This document shows positions 6,575-10,643 of a DNA stretch of 10,643 nucleotides, one piece after another; the stretch's first letter is position 1, and every line of letters starts with the position of its first letter. Position numbers and translations under genes: made by a program. Under the pieces are notes generated by a model. It searched no databases and was not told the DNA's origin. It saw only the letters and a list, made by a program, of their open reading frames with translations. The stretch comes from Actinomycetes bacterium. Lineage in GTDB: Bacteria; Actinomycetota; Acidimicrobiia; Acidimicrobiales; Acidimicrobiaceae. The stretch is taken from contig JAKASN010000025.1 of the NCBI GenBank assembly GCA_021819025.1, positions 1-10,643 on the forward strand, in the 5' to 3' direction.

Positions 6575-7588
6575 ATGAACGCTGGAGTCGACGATCGCAG
6601 GGCCTCAATACTGCGTGCGGTTATTGAAGCATATATCAACTCGGCTGAGCCGGTGGGTTCGGCCCATGTCGCTTCGTTGCCGGGGATCGGGGTCTCCTCG
6701 GCGACAATTCGCAGCGAGATGAATGCCCTGGAAGCTGAGGGTTATTTGCAGCAACCCCACACCAGTGCGGGAAGGGTGCCCACCGAGCGCGGGTATCGGA
6801 GATATGTCGACGAGTTGATGACTTCCATTGATGTAGGCCCCGAGCGTATCGACCGTGTCGATCACTTCTTCAACCACGCTCACCTGGAGATCGAGGAGTT
6901 GCTCTCCTCCACGAGCCGCTTATTGACCAGTATTACCGACTGCGCGGCGGTGGTAACCGGTCCGTCTCCACAGCGAACCCACGTCCTCTCGGTGCAGTTG
7001 GTGAGCTTGGGAGGTCGTGCGGTCCTCATCGTGGTAGTCGACGCGAATGGTTCAGTGGAAAAGCGAACCATGGAGTGGCCGAGCGAACCCGAGGAACGGC
7101 ATTTGATTGAGATCGGAACCATCCTCACTAATCACTTTCGCAACCGCGAAGTCCGCGAAGTCGACGATATTCCCCACAGCCCCGACGCGATGGTCGACAC
7201 GCTGATTCCGGCCTGTATCTTGGCTGCCAAAGAAGCGGTACGCGGAGCGGAGAGGGATGGGGTCTTCATTGACGGAGCGAGCCGAGTAGTTCGGGCCTTT
7301 GATGCCCTGGAGACGGTTCGAGGGATTATCTCGATCTTAGAGCGCCATTACATGGTGGTCTCTTTGATGAGGTCGATACTCTCCAAGGGTCAGGGCGTAG
7401 CCATCGGGTCCGAGCACGGACTCAGCTCGCTGCGCGAATGTGCTGTTATCGTGGCACCTTATCGTGTCGATGGTGTCCAGGTGGGCACTGTCGGATTGAT
7501 TGGACCGACCCGGATGAATTATGGCTCAGTGATTGGCGTCGCACAACTCGTCAGCGAGGGCCTAGGCAAAAGACTTAGTGAGGGATAG
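6575..7588 (+). CDS. hrcA: Heat-inducible transcription repressor HrcA
   Basis: HrcA represses class I heat-shock genes by binding CIRCE and is helped to fold by GroEL. The 337-residue length is normal for the family. The N-terminal winged-helix domain is intact: RRASILRAVIEAYINSAEPVGS (8-29), VSSATIRSEMNALEAEGYL (40-58) and PHTSAGRVPTERGYRRYVDEL (61-81). The middle part is the GAF-like domain. The C-terminal part has the family sequence IGSEHGLSSLRECAVIV followed by VGTVGLIGPTRMNYGSVIGVA. The start is ATG at 6575 with AAAGGGA at 6564-6570. The stop codon TAG (7586-7588) directly abuts the ATG of dnaJ, so the two are almost certainly translated from one mRNA. The CIRCE-like element just upstream indicates autoregulation. 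Confidence 0.97.
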   Translation: MNAGVDDRRASILRAVIEAYINSAEPVGSAHVASLPGIGVSSATIRSEMNALEAEGYLQQPHTSAGRVPTERGYRRYVDELMTSIDVGPERIDRVDHFFNHAHLEIEELLSSTSRLLTSITDCAAVVTGPSPQRTHVLSVQLVSLGGRAVLIVVVDANGSVEKRTMEWPSEPEERHLIEIGTILTNHFRNREVREVDDIPHSPDAMVDTLIPACILAAKEAVRGAERDGVFIDGASRVVRAFDALETVRGIISILERHYMVVSLMRSILSKGQGVAIGSEHGLSSLRECAVIVAPYRVDGVQVGTVGLIGPTRMNYGSVIGVAQLVSEGLGKRLSEG

Positions 7589-8710
7589 ATGGCTGCTGAC
7601 TTTTATGAGCTTCTCGGCGTGAGTCGCACCGCAACCGATGACGAGATTAAAAAGGCTTACCGCAAGCTCGCGAGAGAGCTCCACCCGGACGCAAATGGGG
7701 GTGATAAGGAGTCCGAAGAGAAGTTCAAGCATGTCAGTACGGCATATGAGACTCTTCGCGACCCTGAAAAGCGCCGCGTCTACGATACCTACGGCTCCGC
7801 CGGTCCCCAAGGCATGGGCGACCCCGGTGACTTCTTTGCCTCTGGTCAGGGATTTGGCGACATCTTCGAGTCGATGTTCGGCGCGGCTTTCGGGAACAGT
7901 TACCGCGGTCCGCGCACTGGTGCCCTTCGCGGCGAGGACATGGAGATCGCACTTGCGTTGAGCTTTGAGGAGGCGGTCTTTGGGGCGCAAAAGGAAGTTA
8001 CCATCCGTGTCCCTACCACCTGTTCTACCTGTGGGGGCAACGGCTCTAAGCCGGGTACCGCGCCGACGATTTGTCCGATTTGCCAAGGTAGTGGTTCGGT
8101 TAAAAAGGTAGCACAGACCATTCTTGGACGCATGATGACCACGGCAGTCTGCGATCGTTGTCGCGGTGCTGGGCAGATCATCTCGACGCCATGCCCGGAT
8201 TGCCGCGGTGAAGGGCGGCGCACCTTGGACCGCACCTACACCGTGGAGGTTCCTTCTGGCGTCGATGACGGCACCACTTTGCATCTCACTGGCAAAGGAG
8301 CGGCAGGTTCAAGAGGTGGACTCCCCGGAGACCTCTTTATCCAACTCCGAGTGCTGCCAGACGAACGATTCACCCGCGAGCATAACGACATCTTGTCGAG
8401 TGTCCATATCAGCTATGTCCAGGCAGCATTGGGCGTGCAGCTCGAGATCGAGACTTTGGATGGAGCCGAGACTCTGACGGTGCCGGGAGGGACTCAGTCG
8501 GGTCGGCGCTTCGTATTGCGCTCCAAAGGCGTGCCGCACCTTCGCTCTAGAGGCCGAGGGGACCATGTCGTCACCGTGGTGGTCGATATTCCCACTGAAC
8601 TCGCGCCCGAAGAAGAACAACATTTGCGAGACTTGGCGCAACTGCGCGGGGAGGAAGTGGCCCATCATGAGGAAGGGCTGTTTTCTAAGATCAAATCGGC
8701 TTTCCGCTAA
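7589..8710 (+). CDS. dnaJ: Chaperone protein DnaJ (type I Hsp40)
   Basis: Co-chaperone that delivers unfolded clients to DnaK and stimulates its ATPase. The protein has 373 residues with all type I parts: a J-domain (about 4-69) with the HPD triad at 32-34; a short Gly/Phe-rich linker (70-106); four zinc-binding CxxCxGxG repeats starting at C145, C162, C188 and C202; and the C-terminal substrate-binding and dimerisation domains (VPSGVDDGTTLHLTGKG, GDLFIQLRVLPDERF, LTVPGGTQSG, GRGDHVVTVVVDIP). GAGGG within the last codons of hrcA (7580-7584) serves as ribosome binding site, and the start abuts the hrcA stop. Pairing with hrcA rather than with dnaK-grpE marks it as the actinobacterial DnaJ2 class; dnaK and grpE must lie elsewhere. 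It should be under the same HrcA control as hrcA. Confidence 0.97.
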   Translation: MAADFYELLGVSRTATDDEIKKAYRKLARELHPDANGGDKESEEKFKHVSTAYETLRDPEKRRVYDTYGSAGPQGMGDPGDFFASGQGFGDIFESMFGAAFGNSYRGPRTGALRGEDMEIALALSFEEAVFGAQKEVTIRVPTTCSTCGGNGSKPGTAPTICPICQGSGSVKKVAQTILGRMMTTAVCDRCRGAGQIISTPCPDCRGEGRRTLDRTYTVEVPSGVDDGTTLHLTGKGAAGSRGGLPGDLFIQLRVLPDERFTREHNDILSSVHISYVQAALGVQLEIETLDGAETLTVPGGTQSGRRFVLRSKGVPHLRSRGRGDHVVTVVVDIPTELAPEEEQHLRDLAQLRGEEVAHHEEGLFSKIKSAFR

Positions 8711-8763
8711 GAGGAGTTATCTCTAAGACACGGCTCCCGACGTTCCTTCTTCTACGGTGATAG

Positions 8764-9489
8764 ATGACTGCTATGCGATTTGAGTCTTGGCATCTGACTT
8801 CTAGGGCCCACCTGGTTCTCGAAGCTGCCGAGGTAGCCGCCCTTGATGAGTCGCACCTTCATCACCTTTTCGACGTGCGGCGCCTCGACGTTGGTGACCT
8901 CGTTACCCTTTGCGATGGTGCGGGAACCCTCCGTCGCGCCGAAGTGGTGCGGGTCCAAGCCCAAGCTCCGTCGCGCCGAGGCCAACGTCGCGAACGAGGT
9001 CTCACACTGCTGGCCAAGGGGGCGCCCGAGACTTTTGCGGTGCCTGAGTTCAATATCGAGATGGTCCTCGCCATGATCGACTTCTCTAAACTTGAAATAG
9101 CACTCTCGAAATTGACGGAGCTAGGGGTTTCTGAGATCACCTTGGTGGAGGCTCGCCGTTCTTTATCAGTTGCCGGGGGAGCCAAGCGGGTTACTCCCGA
9201 GCGGATTACCCGCCTTTTGCGCGAATCTGCCTCGCAATGTCGGTCATTATTTCTACCCAAAGTGACATTTCAGACCATGGAGAGTGTGCTTGCGAGGGTC
9301 ACTGTGTGCGAGCGCGGTGCGCCAGCGATGCAAGTTCGGCCGAGGGCTCTCTTGATCGGACCCGAGGGGGGCTTCGAAGCAGGAGAGATCCCTGAGGGAG
9401 TGAGGAAAGTGTCCTTGCCAGGCCATGTACTGCGCGCTGAGACCGCAGCAATCGCCGCTGCAGCAATTGCCCTTAGCCTCACTGAGTAG
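8764..9489 (+). CDS. rsmE: 16S rRNA (uracil1498-N3)-methyltransferase RsmE
   Basis: SAM-dependent SPOUT-class methyltransferase that makes m3U1498 in 16S rRNA of the assembled 30S subunit. The 241-residue length is usual. An N-terminal PUA-like domain (about 1-85; HLHHLFDVRRLDVGDLVTLCDG) is followed by the knotted catalytic domain: FSKLEIALSKLTELGVSEI (107-125), ESASQCRS (154-161), the SAM-site motif LIGPEGGF (197-204) and LPGHVLRAETAAIAAA (218-233). The start is ATG at 8764, but ATG at 8773 (MRFESWHL) is equally plausible: GGTGA at 8756-8760 is a bit close for the first and a bit far for the second. It follows dnaJ after 53 bases, as in many actinobacteria, and is probably read from the hrcA-dnaJ transcript; I see no promoter in the gap. 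Confidence 0.95.
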   Translation: MTAMRFESWHLTSRAHLVLEAAEVAALDESHLHHLFDVRRLDVGDLVTLCDGAGTLRRAEVVRVQAQAPSRRGQRRERGLTLLAKGAPETFAVPEFNIEMVLAMIDFSKLEIALSKLTELGVSEITLVEARRSLSVAGGAKRVTPERITRLLRESASQCRSLFLPKVTFQTMESVLARVTVCERGAPAMQVRPRALLIGPEGGFEAGEIPEGVRKVSLPGHVLRAETAAIAAAAIALSLTE

Positions 9490-9510
9490 TGAAATGACAA
9501 ATTGGTGTTT

Positions 9511-9527
9511 TTGACACATGGAGTGAT
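9511..9527. promoter_or_regulatory. BldD-box-like inverted half-sites over the -35 region
   Basis: TTGACAC (9511-9517) and GAGTGAT (9521-9527) each match fully the half-sites of the Streptomyces BldD consensus as I recall it (NTNACNC, one A/T base, GNGTNAN). The spacer here is three bases instead of one. The element covers the -35 box of the promoter for a BldD-like protein, which would suit autorepression as in Streptomyces. The half-sites are loose (four fixed bases each), so chance is possible. Confidence 0.4.
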
Positions 9528-9542
9528 CTAATCGGGTAGAAT
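9511..9542 (+). promoter_or_regulatory. Probable promoter of the bldD-like gene
   Basis: TTGACA (9511-9516) is a perfect -35 box and TAGAAT (9537-9542) a good -10 of the TANNNT type. The spacer is 20 bases, longer than the ideal 17-18, so the boxes may not be used together, or an activator may assist. A start near 9549 would give a ~28-base leader containing the AGGA ribosome binding site at 9569-9572. It lies in the 87-base gap between rsmE and the regulator. Confidence 0.5.
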
Positions 9543-9576
9543 TTGTGGTTGTCGTCGAGGAATTACGCAGGACTTC

Positions 9577-10161
9577 ATGACTATCAGAGAAGACGAGATC
9601 ACAGAGGGTTACGCTTCGGCGGTGGGATCGCGGCTCAGGTCTGTGCGCAAGCAGAAGAAGCTGTCTCTGCAGGCGGTCGAGGCGATTTCCGGTCTGGAGT
9701 TCAAAGCGTCGGTACTCGGCGCTTACGAACGCGGGGAGCGGTCAATCTCGGTGCCGAGGCTACAGCGGCTCGCCGCCCTTTACGACGTTCCTATTGATCA
9801 ACTGCTTCCCAAAGACCCGTTCAGCAATACTTCCGTCGGACAAGACGACTCCGAGGCTATCAATCTCGCTAATGAGTTTGTCGTTGATCCCATGGCGCCA
9901 GACTTGTCCCCATCGCGTCGGAGCTACACCTCCAATGATGCCAAGATTACCATTGATCTAAGTCGTCTCAACGAGGTAAGCGGCCCGGAGCGGGACGTGC
10001 TCAAACGCTACTTGGGCATGATTCAAGTGCAGCGGCAGGATTTCAACGGGCGAATGATCACCATCCGTACCGAAGACTTACGCGTAATTGGATGCATTTT
10101 CGAACTTACTTTAGACCAAATGAGTTCTCGTCTCGATGACCTTGGTCTGAGGTTGCGCTAA
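9577..10161 (+). CDS. BldD-like transcriptional regulator with c-di-GMP-binding signature
   Basis: Resembles BldD, the Streptomyces master regulator of development, a repressor whose C-terminal domain dimerises on cyclic di-GMP. The 194-residue protein has an N-terminal XRE-type helix-turn-helix (about 13-78): VGSRLRSVRKQKKLSLQAVEAIS, then SVLGAYERGERSISVPRLQRLAALYDVPIDQLLP, close to BldD throughout. A variable linker (79-122) is rich in acidic and polar residues. The C-terminal domain (123-194) has ITIDLSRL, LKRYLGMIQVQRQDFNGRMITIRTEDLR and carries R153-Q-D155, eight residues, then R164-T-E-D167. This is exactly the RxD-X8-RxxD motif that holds the nucleotide in Streptomyces BldD. It is somewhat longer than BldD (about 167 residues), mainly in the linker. 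The start is ATG at 9577 with AGGA at 9569-9572. It lies between rsmE and hemW, which I do not recall as a usual place for bldD. Being a BldD-family member is near certain; what it controls here is not known. Confidence 0.88.
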   Translation: MTIREDEITEGYASAVGSRLRSVRKQKKLSLQAVEAISGLEFKASVLGAYERGERSISVPRLQRLAALYDVPIDQLLPKDPFSNTSVGQDDSEAINLANEFVVDPMAPDLSPSRRSYTSNDAKITIDLSRLNEVSGPERDVLKRYLGMIQVQRQDFNGRMITIRTEDLRVIGCIFELTLDQMSSRLDDLGLRLR

Positions 10162-10219
10162 CCTGAGTTTGAGGTCGTCGTCCTTGGCGTCGGCTCAATT
10201 CGCAACAAAGACGGAGTTC

Positions 10220-10643
10220 ATGTCCCTCGGATTGTATATTCATGTTCCTTTTTGCACTTCACGCTGTGAATACTGTGCTTTTGCCACCTGGGCGGATCGG
10301 TTTGACTTTCTCGATGACTACGTGGACCTTGTAGTCCGCGAGATTGCGCTGCGGCGACGTGAGCTGCGTGCCGGGGAGTTTTCCACGGTGTATCTGGGCG
10401 GAGGAACGCCAAGCTTGCTCTCTCCCGCCCAGCTCGAGCGGATTCTTGTACCCGTACTCAGCGGGTCCACTACCGAAGTCACCATGGAAGCCAATCCGGA
10501 GTCACTCTCGGAGAAGATCTCCACTTATCTCGATCTTGGCATTACGCGTATCTCATTGGGGGTGCAGTCTTTACGTGACAGCGACCTTGAGTTGCTGGGA
10601 CGTGCCCATAGCGCGGCCTCGGCCAAGGAGGCCATCGAGAAGC
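10220..10643 (+). CDS. hemW: Radical SAM haem chaperone HemW, 3' part beyond the window
   Basis: HemW (formerly called HemN-like or oxygen-independent coproporphyrinogen oxidase) binds haem and passes it to target proteins; it uses a 4Fe-4S cluster and SAM. The first 141 codons are present. They show LYIHVPFCTSRCEYCAF with the cluster cysteines C12, C16 and C19 in CxxxCxYC spacing. The next position is Phe rather than the fourth Cys of true HemN, which favours HemW. GGGTPSLL follows at 60-67, then TMEANPESL (88-96) and ITRISLGVQSL (108-118), all as in E. coli HemW. About two thirds of a normal ~380-residue protein is missing to the right. The start is ATG at 10220 with GGAG at 10213-10216, a close spacing; the family motif begins at residue 5, so the start is credible. 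It follows the bldD-like gene after 58 bases without a visible terminator and may be co-transcribed. Confidence 0.93.
   Translation, partial: MSLGLYIHVPFCTSRCEYCAFATWADRFDFLDDYVDLVVREIALRRRELRAGEFSTVYLGGGTPSLLSPAQLERILVPVLSGSTTEVTMEANPESLSEKISTYLDLGITRISLGVQSLRDSDLELLGRAHSAASAKEAIEK

Noticed and set aside
7562..8284. 240-codon open frame on the minus strand opposite dnaJ
   Set aside because: It is antisense to the J-domain and zinc fingers and its product has no recognisable domain; the zinc-finger codons read backwards explain its low-complexity look.
1..10643. CRISPR array, tRNA or rRNA genes, insertion sequences, prophage, toxin-antitoxin or defence system
   Set aside because: No direct repeat arrays, no transposase, integrase or nuclease motifs, and no tRNA-like or rRNA sequence were seen. 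All long frames with family resemblance are accounted for by ordinary cellular genes.

Overview
The window is a stretch of bacterial chromosome, and most of it is housekeeping. The likely host is a member of the Actinobacteriota. Three things point there: a BldD-type regulator, the association of lepA, hemW, hrcA, dnaJ and rsmE, and a CIRCE-type operator with the TTGGCACTC left arm typical of actinobacteria. The G+C content looks moderate (high 50s percent by eye), start codons are mixed (ATG, GTG, TTG), and there is an iron permease. An acidophilic, iron-oxidising lineage such as Acidimicrobiia would fit, but that is inference and cannot be proved from this window.

Left part (1-5278). The window opens inside lepA (elongation factor 4), which lacks its first ~70 codons. 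It is followed on the same strand by a cytochrome P450 and a class I-type DNA photolyase. An FTR1-family iron permease on the minus strand converges on the photolyase, and the two stop codons lie in the two arms of one small palindrome.

Middle (5279-6459). A 329-bp non-coding stretch separates the divergent FTR1 gene and a GT2 glycosyltransferase. It holds several inverted repeats, the best being a perfect 8-bp stem at 5450-5482. Both flanking genes appear to start with TTG.

Right part (6460-10643). A CIRCE-like operator precedes hrcA, whose stop codon directly abuts the ATG of dnaJ. rsmE (16S rRNA U1498 methyltransferase) follows. After a short gap containing a promoter comes a BldD-like regulator that keeps the complete RxD-X8-RxxD c-di-GMP-binding signature. 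The window ends 141 codons into hemW.

How they fit together: hrcA-dnaJ(-rsmE) is a heat-shock unit that HrcA probably represses through the operator. The usual actinobacterial order lepA-hemW-hrcA-dnaJ-rsmE is broken here. P450, photolyase, FTR1 and glycosyltransferase genes sit between lepA and hrcA, and hemW lies downstream of the bldD-like gene. I see no mobile element, CRISPR array, tRNA, rRNA or defence system. The points most worth following up are the c-di-GMP-type regulator with a BldD-box-like sequence at its own promoter, the structured 329-bp intergenic region, and substitutions at conserved positions in the photolyase and the iron permease.
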